A stretch of DNA of 59,787 bases. It comes from Desemzia sp045528445 (GTDB taxonomy: Bacteria > Bacillota > Bacilli > Lactobacillales > Carnobacteriaceae). The translations under genes and the position numbers were made by a program. The stretch covers positions 1 through 59,787 of the forward strand of contig NZ_JBGQQU010000020.1 of assembly GCF_045528445.1 (NCBI RefSeq), given 5' to 3'. This document shows positions 16,294-25,417 of this stretch, piece after piece; position 1 is the first letter of the stretch; each line of letters opens with the position of its first letter. The notes under the pieces are model-generated. The model had not been told where the DNA came from and ran no database searches. It saw nothing but the letters and a program-made list of their open reading frames with translations.

Positions 16294-16337
16294 TTAAAAA
16301 AGACGCCTCATACAACAAACAGCGTTGGAAGCGTCTC
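16294..16337 (-). terminator. Terminator after ecfT
   Basis: On the minus strand AGACGCTTC pairs with GAGGCGTCT around a long loop and is followed by a T-run. It lies about 35 bases after the ecfT stop and would end the ribosomal-ECF transcript ahead of truA. Confidence 0.65.
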
Positions 16338-16372
16338 ATGAGTCGGGCGTTTTTTGTTGCGGTCACTACTTA

Positions 16373-17170
16373 TTAATTTCTTAAAAAGACTAAAGCAGCG
16401 GTCAACACTGCAAAAGTGAGCATCACTAGAGTATCTGAAGCACTCCAGTCCAACTTACGGAATTTCGTACGACCTTCGCCGCCGCTGTATCCTCTGGCTT
16501 CCATAGCAGTTGCTAAATCCTCAGCGCGATTGAACGAACTTACGAATAAAGGAATCAGGAGCGGAACGATGGATTTCATTTGCTGGAAGACATTTCCTTC
16601 CCCGAAATCTACCCCTCTAGCTCGTTGGGCATTCATGATTTTCTCCGTTTCATCCATCAACGTAGGGACGAAACGAAGCGCTATAGAGAGCATCAAAGCA
16701 ATCTCATACACTGGAACCTTCAAAGCGGTCAGCGGACGCATCAGGTACTCTAAAGCGTCTGTTAAGGACAGTGGCATTGTAGTCAGTGTTAACAGTGTCG
16801 ACATGAAGATGATCAACACGAAACGACAGAAAATAAAGACCCCGTTCAGCAATCCTTGAGAAGTCAGCATCAAAATCCACCACTGGAAGTAAACTTCTCC
16901 CCCTCCAGTGAAGAACACCTGTAAAATCACGGTAAACAGTATCAGCCAAATCATGGGTTTGATCCCATTGATAAAGAAGCTGAATTTGATTTCCGATAAT
17001 AAGACAGCGGTCAATACAAAAATGAATAAGAGCAAATACGTTTGCCAATTGTTGGCCAAAAAGATCACGAAAATAAACAGGATCGTGCTGATCAGTTTCG
17101 CTCTAGGATCCAATCGGTGTATCCAGGAATTTCCGGGAATGTAACGTCCAAAAATCAATTTCTCCATCAT
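16373..17170 (-). CDS. ecfT: Energy-coupling factor transporter membrane subunit EcfT
   Basis: EcfT is the membrane coupling subunit of group II ECF vitamin importers. It links the two ATPases to exchangeable substrate-binding S components encoded elsewhere. The 265-residue protein has four to five membrane helices in the N-terminal half and at the C-terminus, and the two coupling motifs with Ala-Arg-Gly: AQRARGVDFG and AMEARGYSGG. The ATG overlaps the ecfA2 stop (ATGA), showing coupled translation. It is last of ecfA1-ecfA2-ecfT, downstream of rplQ as is usual in Lactobacillales. Confidence 0.95.
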   Translation of the reverse strand: MMEKLIFGRYIPGNSWIHRLDPRAKLISTILFIFVIFLANNWQTYLLLFIFVLTAVLLSEIKFSFFINGIKPMIWLILFTVILQVFFTGGGEVYFQWWILMLTSQGLLNGVFIFCRFVLIIFMSTLLTLTTMPLSLTDALEYLMRPLTALKVPVYEIALMLSIALRFVPTLMDETEKIMNAQRARGVDFGEGNVFQQMKSIVPLLIPLFVSSFNRAEDLATAMEARGYSGGEGRTKFRKLDWSASDTLVMLTFAVLTAALVFLRN

Positions 17171-18057
17171 TCAGCATCACCGCCTTCGAATGAATCGACG
17201 GCTAACTGGGATACTAATTGATCTGCCAGTTCATCTGTAGTCAACGGTATTTCGCCTAATCTCAGCCCTAGACGCTCTTCTAAACGACTTGCAAAAGACA
17301 CAGTTGCCGGAACATCCAATTGTTTGCTTTCCAACCATGCTTCATTTTGAAAGATCTCACGAGGAGGACCTTCTTTCACAACGGTACCTTGTTCTAAAAT
17401 GATGACGTGATTGGCGTAATTGGCTACATCTTCCATTTGGTGAGTCACTAAGACAATAGTCATACCTTGTTCTTGATACAGTCGATAGAACATGTCCATC
17501 ATTTCTTTGCGCCCTTTTGGATCTAATCCAGCAGTCGGCTCGTCCAATACCAACACTTCCGGTTCCATCGCCAACACACCAGCTATCGCTACACGGCGCA
17601 TTTGTCCGCCCGACAAGTCGAATGGTGAACGTTCCATGTAAGTATCGTCCAATCCCACTAACGGCAGCATACGCTTAGCAATTTCGATACCTTCTTCTTC
17701 AGTAGCACCAAAGTTTTTGGGTCCAAAAGCAATATCTTTGGCAATCGTTTCTTCAAACAATTGCGATTCAGGAAATTGAAAGACGATTCCGACTTTTTTA
17801 CGAATGCTTTTTAGGTTTTTATTATTGGTCGTTGAGATGATTTCACGGTCTCCAATAACGACTTTACCTTCAGTCGGTTTGTTCAATGCGTTCAAATGAC
17901 GCAATATCGTGGATTTTCCGCTTCCAGTATGTCCAACGAGAGCGGTATAACTGCCATCTTTAATAGCAAAATCAATATCATATAACGCTCGGCTTTCGAA
18001 TGGTGTGCCTTTTTGGTATGTGTACCCTACTTTTTCGAAAGTAATGTCCATAACCAT
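17167..18057 (-). CDS. ecfA2: ECF transporter ATPase EcfA2
   Basis: This ABC ATPase forms a heterodimer with EcfA1 and drives vitamin uptake through EcfT. The 296-residue protein has Walker A GHTGSGKST (about 41-49), Q-loop FQFPESQLFE, signature LSGGQMRR, Walker B VLVLDEPTAGLDP and H-loop VTHQMED. The C-terminal ~50 residues are the ECF-specific extension. The start overlaps ecfA1 by 31 bases; the in-frame ATG at 18051 is an alternative with a better-spaced purine tract. All catalytic motifs are intact. Confidence 0.95.
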   Translation of the reverse strand: MVMDITFEKVGYTYQKGTPFESRALYDIDFAIKDGSYTALVGHTGSGKSTILRHLNALNKPTEGKVVIGDREIISTTNNKNLKSIRKKVGIVFQFPESQLFEETIAKDIAFGPKNFGATEEEGIEIAKRMLPLVGLDDTYMERSPFDLSGGQMRRVAIAGVLAMEPEVLVLDEPTAGLDPKGRKEMMDMFYRLYQEQGMTIVLVTHQMEDVANYANHVIILEQGTVVKEGPPREIFQNEAWLESKQLDVPATVSFASRLEERLGLRLGEIPLTTDELADQLVSQLAVDSFEGGDAE

Positions 18058-18866
18058 TCCACCATCCCTTCTTCTGTTAAGTATGTTTCGGGAACTTTTA
18101 AGCCTCTTTCTTCCAAAGCCACTTTCAATTTCTCCGGAAATGGCAAATCCAATCCCATATCGATCAACTGGTCTCCGTTAGAAAAGATTTCTTGCGGAGT
18201 GCCTTCTCTCACTAATTTTCCTTCTTGCATCACTAAGATACGGTTCGCATTGGCTGCTTCGTCAATATCATGCGTGATGGAGATAACGGTCAAATTTTCT
18301 TTTTCTTTGATCTGTTGTACAGTTTCAATCACTTCTTGACGTCCTTGAGGGTCCAGCATACTTGTAGCTTCATCTAAAATAATAATTTTAGGCGCTATTG
18401 CCACCACACCTGCAATAGCTACGCGCTGCTTTTGTCCTCCAGATAGACGCGCCGGTTCTCGCTCTTTAAAGTCCAGCATCTTAACTTGCCCTAGAGCCGA
18501 TTCGACTCTTTGCAGCATTTCGTCTCTTGGAACAGCTTGATTTTCTAAACCAAAGGCCACATCATCTTGCACTGTTGATCCTACAAATTGATTGTCCGGA
18601 TTTTGAAAAACCATGCCCACTTTTTCACGGATTCCCCAAATATTTTCTTCTGATAACGCTAATTGATCCACAAAAACTTCTCCACTGTCTGGAGCAATCA
18701 AGCCATTGATCGTTTTTGCCAGCGTAGATTTTCCTGATCCATTTGGTCCAATGATCGCGATCCATTCGCCTTCTTCGATTTCTAAAGATACTCCGTTCAG
18801 AGCAGGTCGCAGATCCGTTTCATTGTATTGGTATATTAAATTATTTAGTGTAATGATTTTATTCAT
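18027..18866 (-). CDS. ecfA1: ECF transporter ATPase EcfA1
   Basis: This is the partner ATPase of EcfA2. The 279-residue protein has Walker A GPNGSGKST, Q-loop FQNPDNQFVG, signature LSGGQKQR, Walker B IIILDEATSMLDP and ITHDIDE. GGGGAG precedes ATG 18866. It follows rplQ after a 477-base gap rather than directly, and a TATAAT box at 18999-18994 on its strand suggests its own promoter. It acts with EcfA2 and EcfT for several S components. Confidence 0.95.
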   Translation of the reverse strand: MNKIITLNNLIYQYNETDLRPALNGVSLEIEEGEWIAIIGPNGSGKSTLAKTINGLIAPDSGEVFVDQLALSEENIWGIREKVGMVFQNPDNQFVGSTVQDDVAFGLENQAVPRDEMLQRVESALGQVKMLDFKEREPARLSGGQKQRVAIAGVVAIAPKIIILDEATSMLDPQGRQEVIETVQQIKEKENLTVISITHDIDEAANANRILVMQEGKLVREGTPQEIFSNGDQLIDMGLDLPFPEKLKVALEERGLKVPETYLTEEGMVEWLWTLLSKK

Positions 18867-19343
18867 GGCTAACTCCCCAAGTCTTCTATTAGGATTACAA
18901 CGTCATCACTGACCACGTTGTTAGGCAGATAATGTTGCTCAGACCTTTCACTCGTCATCAGTCTTGACACCTGTCATGGTCCATTACGTAATTATTATAC
19001 ACTATTCTACTATACAGACCATCTTGTTTTTCAGAAAATTTAGTGTACCTGTACTTGCTTCTTTTTACTTTAAAGTAACTGAAAAAAGGAGTGATTCCAG
19101 TTTTCAGCTGCTTTAAAATAAAAAAAATCACTTTAATTGATGAATGTACCTCTCTTAGAGAACAGATTCTCTAAGAGAAGTTTAGAGCTAGACTCGAAAG
19201 ATATTGCTATCTATTCATCATCATAACACTCCGATCATACATCTAAAAAAGTGAACGTCATTTTGTTTCCTTATTATTCAACCAGTTGTCTCAACAGAAT
19301 TGTTGCAACAACTGGCTGAAATATGAAGTGCTGGTTGAATGAA
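18867..19343. other. Non-coding interval between rplQ and ecfA1 with two hairpins
   Basis: No gene is seen. A perfect 11-bp inverted repeat CTCTTAGAGAA/TTCTCTAAGAG lies at 19152-19177 with a four-base loop. A longer hairpin TTCAACCAGTTGT/ACAACTGGCTGAA lies at 19277-19319 directly after rplQ and may end the alpha operon, though it lacks a T-tract. TATAAT at 18999-18994 (minus) probably belongs to an ecfA1 promoter with a weak -35. Confidence 0.5.
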
Positions 19344-19724
19344 TTATACTAATTCAATAACGACCATTGGTGCACCATCACCGCGACGGTTTTCAGTTTT
19401 CAAAATACGAGTGTATCCACCTTGACGTTCAGCATAACGTGGTGCAATGTCCCCGAATAATTTTTGTAAAGCTGATTCAACGATGATTGCATCTTCTTCT
19501 TCTTTAACTGTTGCAACTTCGTTACGAACGAATGCAGCAGCACGACGACGAGCAGCTAAATCGCCTTTTTTACCTAAAGTAATCATTTTTTCTGTTGTTT
19601 TGCGAACTTCTTTAGCGCGAGCTTCAGTAGTCACAATACGTTCGTTAATGATTAGATCAGAAGTTAAATCACGCAACATAGCTTTACGTTGAGAGCTTGT
19701 ACGTCCTAATTTACGGTAACCCAT
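19344..19724 (-). CDS. rplQ: 50S ribosomal protein L17
   Basis: The 126-residue protein starts GYRKLGRTSSQRKAMLRDL and ends RGDGAPMVVIELV, the full Bacilli-type L17. It is last gene of the alpha operon, 30 bases after rpoA. A hairpin without T-tract follows at 19277-19319. Nothing unusual is seen. Confidence 0.97.
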   Translation of the reverse strand: MGYRKLGRTSSQRKAMLRDLTSDLIINERIVTTEARAKEVRKTTEKMITLGKKGDLAARRRAAAFVRNEVATVKEEEDAIIVESALQKLFGDIAPRYAERQGGYTRILKTENRRGDGAPMVVIELV

Positions 19725-19754
19725 TGTATATTATCCTCCCTTGATACAGTACTA

Positions 19755-20699
19755 CTAGTCTTCGTGGCGTAATCCCAATTCAAGTTCATTCAGTTTGAAT
19801 TTAACTTCTTCAAGTGATTTACGTCCAAGATTACGTACCTTAATCATTTCAGCTTCTGATTTGTCAGTCAACTCTTGTACAGTGTTGATTCCAGCACGTT
19901 TCAAACAGTTGTATGAACGTACAGACAAATCAAGTTCTTCTATTGTCATTTCAAGTTTTTTCTCTTTTTGAGTCTCTTCTTTTTCCACCATGATTTCCAC
20001 TTTACGTGTTTCATCTGTTAGATTTACGAAGATATTCAAGTGTTCGGTTAGAATTCGAGCGGCTAAACTAACTGCCTCTTCAGGGCTAATTGAACCGTCT
20101 GTCCATACATCAAGTGTTAACTTGTCAAAAGCGTCTTTTTGACCCACTCGAGTGTTTTCAACTTGATAGTTCACACGACTAACTGGGGTGTAGATTGAAT
20201 CGACTGGCAATACACCGATAGGCATATCGTCTTTTTTATTGTGTTCAGCTCTTGCGTAACCTCTACCTTTTCTAGCTGTCATACGAACATGGAAGTGTCC
20301 GCCTTCAGCTACAGTACAGATATACAAGTCAGGGTTCAAGATTTCAACATCACTATCAAAAATGATGTCTGCTGCTGTAACCACTGCAGGGCCTTTCACA
20401 TCGATTTCAATTGTCTTGTCCTCTTCAGAGTATAATTTGAGTGCCAACTTTTTAATATTTAAGATGATTGCTGTAACATCCTCAACAACACCGTCAATAG
20501 TAGAAAATTCATGTAAAACACTGTCAATTTGAATATTTGTTACAGCTGCTCCCGGAAGAGAAGACAATAAAATACGACGTAGGGAATTACCCAACGTTGT
20601 TCCATATCCACGTTCAAGTGGCTCTACAACGAATTTACCAAACTTGGCATCATCGCTGATCTCAATCGTTTCAATTCTTGGCTTTTCAATTTCGATCAT
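19755..20699 (-). CDS. rpoA: RNA polymerase alpha subunit
   Basis: RpoA nucleates polymerase assembly through its N-terminal domain (LERGYGTTLGNSLRRILLSSLPG) and binds UP elements and activators through the C-terminal domain (LDLSVRSYNCLKRAGINTV, ending in NLGRKSLEEVKFKLNELEL). The ATG at 20699 (MIEIEKPRIE) after AAAGGGGT is chosen over the upstream frame extension, giving 314 residues. It lies between rpsK and rplQ as in all Bacilli. Confidence 0.97.
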   Translation of the reverse strand: MIEIEKPRIETIEISDDAKFGKFVVEPLERGYGTTLGNSLRRILLSSLPGAAVTNIQIDSVLHEFSTIDGVVEDVTAIILNIKKLALKLYSEEDKTIEIDVKGPAVVTAADIIFDSDVEILNPDLYICTVAEGGHFHVRMTARKGRGYARAEHNKKDDMPIGVLPVDSIYTPVSRVNYQVENTRVGQKDAFDKLTLDVWTDGSISPEEAVSLAARILTEHLNIFVNLTDETRKVEIMVEKEETQKEKKLEMTIEELDLSVRSYNCLKRAGINTVQELTDKSEAEMIKVRNLGRKSLEEVKFKLNELELGLRHED

Positions 20700-20775
20700 T
20701 CTGCTATTTACCCCTTTCAAAACGTTAAGTTCATGTTATCGAGTGCAAACCTACAAAAAATGAAGCAGCTCTCAA

Positions 20776-21162
20776 TTAAACACGACGGCGTTTTGGAGGG
20801 CGGCATCCATTATGAGGAATTGGAGTTACGTCACGAATTGCTGTAACTTCTAAACCTGTTGCTTGCAAAGAACGAATTGCTGCTTCACGACCTGAACCAG
20901 GACCTTTAACTGCAACTTCGACTGTTTTCATTCCATTTTCCATACTTACTTTAGCTGCTGCTTCAGCTGCTAATTGAGCTGCAAATGGAGTTGATTTTTT
21001 TGATCCGCGGAAACCTAGTGATCCAGCTGATGACCATGAAATTGCGTTACCATGAGTATCAGTAATCATTACAATAGTGTTGTTAAATGTAGAACGGATA
21101 TGAGCTACTCCGCTCTCGATATTTTTTTTCACACGACGTTTGCGTTGAACTTTTCTTGCCAT
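20776..21162 (-). CDS. rpsK: 30S ribosomal protein S11
   Basis: The 128-residue protein shows the S11 core HIRSTFNNTIVMITDTHGN and SSAGSLGFRGSKKSTPFAAQ and the conserved tail TPIPHNGCRPPKRRRV. It helps shape the 30S platform with S18 and S6. It sits 25 bases after rpsM with AGGAGG ahead of its start. Confidence 0.97.
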   Translation of the reverse strand: MARKVQRKRRVKKNIESGVAHIRSTFNNTIVMITDTHGNAISWSSAGSLGFRGSKKSTPFAAQLAAEAAAKVSMENGMKTVEVAVKGPGSGREAAIRSLQATGLEVTAIRDVTPIPHNGCRPPKRRRV

Positions 21163-21187
21163 TAAGGTTTACCTCCTAACAATTAAA

Positions 21188-21553
21188 TTATTTTTTCTTA
21201 CCTGCAATTGCCTTAGCTGGGCCTTTACGAGTACGTGCATTATTTTTCGTGTTTTGTCCACGAACTGGTAATCCACGACGGTGACGCATGCCTCGGTATG
21301 AACCAATATCAATCAAACGTTTGATATTTTGGCTTACTTCACGACGTAAATCTCCTTCAACTTTCAATTTATCCACTTCCACACGGATAGCGTCTAATTG
21401 ATCATTGCTAAGATCACGAACACGAATATCTTCTGATACATCAGCTGCTTTTAAAACCTCGCTAGCTGTATTTTTACCGATTCCATATATATAAGTTAGA
21501 GAAATTACTACACGTTTGTCACGTGGAATATCTACACCTGCAATACGAGCCAT
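21188..21553 (-). CDS. rpsM: 30S ribosomal protein S13
   Basis: The 121-residue protein begins ARIAGVDIPRDKRVVISLTY and has the HTH-like segment GIGKNTASEVLKAADV and the tail GLPVRGQNTKNNARTRKGPA that reaches the P-site tRNA and the head-body bridge. It lies between rpmJ and rpsK in the alpha operon. Length and motifs are normal. Confidence 0.97.
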   Translation of the reverse strand: MARIAGVDIPRDKRVVISLTYIYGIGKNTASEVLKAADVSEDIRVRDLSNDQLDAIRVEVDKLKVEGDLRREVSQNIKRLIDIGSYRGMRHRRGLPVRGQNTKNNARTRKGPAKAIAGKKK

Positions 21554-21577
21554 TACAATTACACCTCCTAATTTTTA

Positions 21578-21691
21578 TTATCCTTGACGTTGTTTATGTT
21601 TTGGATTTTCACAAATAACCATTACCCGACCATTACGACGGATAACTTTACATTTATCACACATTTTTTTAACTGATGGTCTTACTTTCAT
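21578..21691 (-). CDS. rpmJ: 50S ribosomal protein L36
   Basis: A 37-residue gene read directly from the minus strand: it starts MKVRPSVKKMCDKCKVIRRN and ends CENPKHKQRQG. The C-x2-C ... C ... H zinc pattern is complete, so this is the zinc-binding (C+) form. GGAGG precedes the ATG at 21691. It lies between infA and rpsM, the standard place. Confidence 0.95.
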   Translation of the reverse strand: MKVRPSVKKMCDKCKVIRRNGRVMVICENPKHKQRQG

Positions 21692-21725
21692 GAACTAACC
21701 CTCCTATTTTAGTGACGGAGTGCAA

Positions 21726-21944
21726 TTATTTAAAGCGGTAAGTTATACGTCCACGTGATAAATCATATGGAGATAACTCAACTGTAACTTTATCCCCTGG
21801 TAAAATTCGAATGTAATTCATGCGAATTTTTCCGGAAACATGCGCCAATACTATATGGCCATTTTCAAGTTCAACTTTAAAACTTGCATTTGGCAAAGTT
21901 TCAACGACTGTACCTTCAATTTCTATGACATCGTCTTTCGCCAC
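21726..21944 (-). CDS. infA: Translation initiation factor IF-1
   Basis: The 72-residue OB-fold protein starts at GTG 21944, reading (M)AKDDVIEIEGTVVETLPNA, after GGGAGGT at good spacing; the frame upstream is not used. The tail LSPYDLSRGRITYRFK is the family signature. IF-1 blocks the A site during initiation. Two extended -10 boxes upstream (22036-22088) suggest a local promoter in addition to read-through from adk. Confidence 0.95.
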   Translation of the reverse strand: MAKDDVIEIEGTVVETLPNASFKVELENGHIVLAHVSGKIRMNYIRILPGDKVTVELSPYDLSRGRITYRFK

Positions 21945-22035
21945 GCCTAGTACCTCCCTTAATTTTTTCGCTTCTATTACGCGATAAACAGTGAGCGCAT
22001 TACAAGCCCTCACCTGTTTTCATCTTAACTTATAG

Positions 22036-22088
22036 ATTATAACACAACAAAAAAGCATTTTAAAGTCAATACCTTTAATATTATAGCA
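22036..22088 (-). promoter_or_regulatory. Extended -10 boxes upstream of infA
   Basis: On the minus strand TGCTATAAT (22088-22080) and TGTTATAAT (22044-22036) are two extended -10 elements in the gap between adk and infA. Clear -35 boxes at 17 bases are not seen. They would give a dedicated promoter for infA-rpmJ-rpsM-rpsK-rpoA-rplQ. Confidence 0.5.
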
Positions 22089-22212
22089 TAATCCCTTTTC
22101 TTCTACAAGGTTTTGAAAAACGAACAAATCAATTTCTGTGAACAATTGTGAAGATTCTTCTTTTTTAAAGAACGAAAAAAGCAAGATGGTTTTTTTGTTT
22201 TATATGAAGAGA

Positions 22213-22866
22213 TTATTTGGTTTTATCAATAACTTCTTTGATTGAGTTAAATACATCTTTAACATCATCTTCACCGTTTACGGTATACAAAACATCGCGC
22301 TCTTTATAGAAGTTTAAAAGAGGTTCTGTTAATTCAACGTTTACGTTTATACGATTCTCGACTGTTTCAGGTTTGTCGTCTTCTCTTTGATAGAACTCAT
22401 GTCCTCCGCAACGATCACACGTACCTTCAACTTTTGTCGGTTTATTCAGTTTGTGGTAAGTAGCTCCACAATTGCTGCATATAAAACGACCAGTAAGTCT
22501 TTGCATTAAAATGTCTTTGTTCACTTCAATGTAAAAAACAGCATCGATTGGTTTATTTAAGCCTTTTGTAATTTCTTCCAACGCTTCCGCTTGATTCAAA
22601 GTTCGAGGGAAACCATCTAAAAGAAATCCGTTGTCCGTATCGGATTCAGCCAAACGTTCTTTGACAATTCCATTAGTCACTTCATCAGGAACTAAGTTAC
22701 CAGAATCCATAAAGGATTTTGCTTTGATTCCTAATTCGGTTTGTTTTTCAACTGCAGCCCGGAACATATCTCCCGTTGAAATATGAGGTATTTGATAAGC
22801 ATCTACAATTTGTTCTGCTTGCGTTCCTTTTCCTGCACCAGGAAGCCCCATTAAAATGAGATTCAT
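22213..22866 (-). CDS. adk: Adenylate kinase
   Basis: The enzyme interconverts ATP+AMP and 2 ADP. The protein has the P-loop GLPGAGKGTQ at the N-terminus, the AMP-binding region STGDMFRAA and DGFPRTLNQAEAL, and a LID domain with four cysteines (CSNCGATYHKLNKP, CDRCGG), so a zinc-type LID. Two adjacent ATG codons (22869, 22866) follow AAGGAGG; the second has the better spacing and gives 217 residues. It directly follows secY as in most Bacilli. Confidence 0.96.
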   Translation of the reverse strand: MNLILMGLPGAGKGTQAEQIVDAYQIPHISTGDMFRAAVEKQTELGIKAKSFMDSGNLVPDEVTNGIVKERLAESDTDNGFLLDGFPRTLNQAEALEEITKGLNKPIDAVFYIEVNKDILMQRLTGRFICSNCGATYHKLNKPTKVEGTCDRCGGHEFYQREDDKPETVENRINVNVELTEPLLNFYKERDVLYTVNGEDDVKDVFNSIKEVIDKTK

Positions 22867-22924
22867 CATTTTTCCTCCTTAAATGTAAGAATCAGTGCTG
22901 AGGAAATTCCTCAACACAGTCTTC

Positions 22925-24217
22925 TTATTGGATAAAGCCTCGATAACTTCTTTTAACAGTTTGTCCTTCCAGCTGTCTCATTGAGTCTAAAGCTACACCG
23001 ACAACAATCAGTAAGCTTGTTCCTCCAAGAGCAACGGATGAAGGTAAATTCCACAAATTAGAAGCAAGAATCGGTATTAAAGAAATAATACCTAAATATA
23101 GTGCTCCTAATGTACTTAGACGGGCAAGAACTTTCGATAAATAATCTTGAGTAGGTTGTCCGGGGCGTACACTTGCGATATAACCACCCTGTTTTTGCAA
23201 GTTCTCAGAAACTTTTTCCGGATTCACTTGGATGAAAGCATAGAAGAACGTAAAGACAACGATCAATAACGTGTACAATACAGCTCCTATTGGTTCTTCC
23301 AAATTGAAAACTTGATTAAGCACTTGATACCATGTTTCATTCGCTGAATTTTGACTAAAGAAACCTAAAATGGTTTGAGGAGTCATAATAAAGGAACTCG
23401 CAAAAATAACCGGAATAACTCCAGCTGAATTTACTTTTAATGGAATGTGAGCACTTTGATCATTTGACGAAACACGTTTCGAATACTGAACAGGAATTTT
23501 GCGTCTAGCATTTTCCATATACACAACTAAGATCACAATCAAGATGAACCCGATAGCAATAGCAATTGAGAACAGAATAGCTTTGGTCATTTCGTCTCCA
23601 GCATTTCTGATTTGAGTATTGTAAAAATTGTAAAGGTCTGAAGGAACACGGGCAATGATACCTGAGAAGATGATCATTGAAGTGCCGTTCCCAAAACCAT
23701 TAACAGTTATGAGCTCAGCTAACCATAAAACCATCATTGTTCCTGCAGTAAGAATAAGTGCAATGGAAAGATATGTTGCAACGGTTGGATTATTAACCAG
23801 TCCCAAGTTTGTTAGGGCATTGAACCCATAAGATATCCCCACGGCTTGAACAAACGCTAAACCGATCGTCAAGTAACGAGTCACTTGATTCAATTTACGT
23901 CGTCCAACCTCACCTTGATCAGCCCATTCTGCAAATTTTGGAATAATATCCATTTGCATTAATTGGACAACGATCGAAGCGGTGATATACGGAGAAACAC
24001 CAAGCGCAAATATAGAATAGCTGCTAAGTGCTCCACCACCAAAGGTATTCAATAAGCTAAATAGTCCAGACGAAGATAAATCTCCCAATGCATTTGCATT
24101 AACGCCAGGAACCGTAATATGGGTTCCTAAACGAAAGAGAATCAAGATTCCTAGAGTGAAGAGTATTCTTCCTCTGATGTCCTTATCTTTAAATGCATCT
24201 TTTAGGACCTTTAACAT
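22925..24217 (-). CDS. secY: Protein translocase subunit SecY
   Basis: SecY forms the membrane channel for Sec-dependent export. The 430-residue protein has ten hydrophobic helices, with the plug helix after helix 1 and family motifs such as LGVSPYITASIVVQLMQMD, FGNGTSMIIF and KQGGYIASVRPGQPT. The start overlaps the rplO stop by one base (TAATG). It lies between rplO and adk. Its partner SecE is encoded at 59201-59380. Confidence 0.97.
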   Translation of the reverse strand: MLKVLKDAFKDKDIRGRILFTLGILILFRLGTHITVPGVNANALGDLSSSGLFSLLNTFGGGALSSYSIFALGVSPYITASIVVQLMQMDIIPKFAEWADQGEVGRRKLNQVTRYLTIGLAFVQAVGISYGFNALTNLGLVNNPTVATYLSIALILTAGTMMVLWLAELITVNGFGNGTSMIIFSGIIARVPSDLYNFYNTQIRNAGDEMTKAILFSIAIAIGFILIVILVVYMENARRKIPVQYSKRVSSNDQSAHIPLKVNSAGVIPVIFASSFIMTPQTILGFFSQNSANETWYQVLNQVFNLEEPIGAVLYTLLIVVFTFFYAFIQVNPEKVSENLQKQGGYIASVRPGQPTQDYLSKVLARLSTLGALYLGIISLIPILASNLWNLPSSVALGGTSLLIVVGVALDSMRQLEGQTVKRSYRGFIQ

Positions 24218-24657
24218 TAAATCACCTCAACTGAACCGCCAGCAGCTTCAATTGCTTCTTTAGCTGCTTGGGAGAATTTATTTGCTTTAACAGTCAATTT
24301 ACGTTCAATTGATCCGTTACCTAGCACTTTAATTCCAGATTTTTCGTCTTTGATGACTCCTGTTTCAACTAGTAATGCAGGGGTTACTTCTGTTCCATCT
24401 TCAAAACGGTTTAAAGTTTCAAGATTTACAACAGCGTATTCCTTGCGGTTGATGTTCGTGAAACCACGTTTTGGTAAAGTACGGAATAAAGGTGTTTGTC
24501 CACCTTCGAATCCTAAACGTACGCCACCACCTGAACGTGATTTTTGACCTTTTTGTCCACGACCTGATGTTTTACCGTTACCAGAAGAAGTTCCGCGTCC
24601 TACACGGTTACGAACTTTACGAGAACCTTCTGCAGGTTTTAATTCATGAAGTTTCAT
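24217..24657 (-). CDS. rplO: 50S ribosomal protein L15
   Basis: The 146-residue protein starts MKLHELKPAEGSRKVRNRVG, has the Gly/Arg/Lys-rich rRNA-binding extension (GSGNGKTSGRGQKGQKSRSG-like) and the globular end VLGNGSIERKLTVKANKFS. It is a late assembly protein of the 50S central region. It is between rpmD and secY, with translational overlap to secY. Confidence 0.97.
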   Translation of the reverse strand: MKLHELKPAEGSRKVRNRVGRGTSSGNGKTSGRGQKGQKSRSGGGVRLGFEGGQTPLFRTLPKRGFTNINRKEYAVVNLETLNRFEDGTEVTPALLVETGVIKDEKSGIKVLGNGSIERKLTVKANKFSQAAKEAIEAAGGSVEVI

Positions 24658-24699
24658 TGTTTGGGCACCTCCTTCAATTTGAATCTTACAAAGTTTACA

Positions 24700-24879
24700 T
24701 TAAACTTCTTTAACGTCCACTAAATGTGAAATTGTGTTAACCATACCTTTGATTGCTTCATTAGCAGGTTTAACTACAGTACTGTTAGTCTTTTTAAGAC
24801 CTAAAGCTTTAACTGTATCACGTTGATTTTGAGGACGTCCGATAACGCTACGTTTTAAAGTAATTTCTAAATTAGCCAT
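24700..24879 (-). CDS. rpmD: 50S ribosomal protein L30
   Basis: A 59-residue gene read directly from the minus strand: it starts MANLEITLKRSVIGRPQNQR, continues TVKALGLKKTNSTVVKP and ends MVNTISHLVDVKEV. AGGAGG precedes the ATG at 24879. This is the bacterial short form of L30, between rpsE and rplO. Confidence 0.95.
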   Translation of the reverse strand: MANLEITLKRSVIGRPQNQRDTVKALGLKKTNSTVVKPANEAIKGMVNTISHLVDVKEV

Positions 24880-24896
24880 TTCTTATAGTCCTCCTT

Positions 24897-25397
24897 TTAT
24901 CCGATAATTTCTTCTACAGTTTTACCGCGAAGTCTTGCAACTTCTTCAACGCGTTTTAATTGAGTTAATCCGTCGATTGTCGCACGAACCATGTTGATTG
25001 GAGTGCTTGAACCTAATGATTTACTTGTTACGTCAGCGACACCAGCTAGTTCCAATACGGCACGAACCGGACCACCAGCAGAAACCCCAGAACCTTCAAT
25101 AGCAGGTTTGATTAAAACATTTCCACCGCTGTAACGTCCAATAACTTCATGAGGTACAGTTGAACCATCTCTCGGTACTTCAATAAGATTTTTCTTAGCA
25201 CTTTCAATCGCTTTACGAATAGCTTCAGGTACTTCTTTAGCTTTACCTGTACCAAAGCCAACGTGTCCATTTTTGTCTCCGACAACAACTAATGCAGCAA
25301 AACGCAAGTTACGTCCACCTTTTACTACTTTAGTTACACGGTTGATTGTAACAACACGATCTTCTAATTCCAATGTGTTTGGATCGATGTATACCAT
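24897..25397 (-). CDS. rpsE: 30S ribosomal protein S5
   Basis: The 166-residue protein has the double-stranded RNA-binding-like N-domain (LEDRVVTINRVTKVVKGGR, AALVVVGDKNGHVGFG) and the C-domain SGVSAGGPVRAVLELAG. The VTKVVKGGR loop, where spectinomycin resistance changes occur, looks wild type. It maintains decoding accuracy with S4. It lies between rplR and rpmD. Confidence 0.97.
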   Translation of the reverse strand: MVYIDPNTLELEDRVVTINRVTKVVKGGRNLRFAALVVVGDKNGHVGFGTGKAKEVPEAIRKAIESAKKNLIEVPRDGSTVPHEVIGRYSGGNVLIKPAIEGSGVSAGGPVRAVLELAGVADVTSKSLGSSTPINMVRATIDGLTQLKRVEEVARLRGKTVEEIIG

Positions 25398-25417
25398 GTG
25401 TGGTTTTCCTCCTTTTC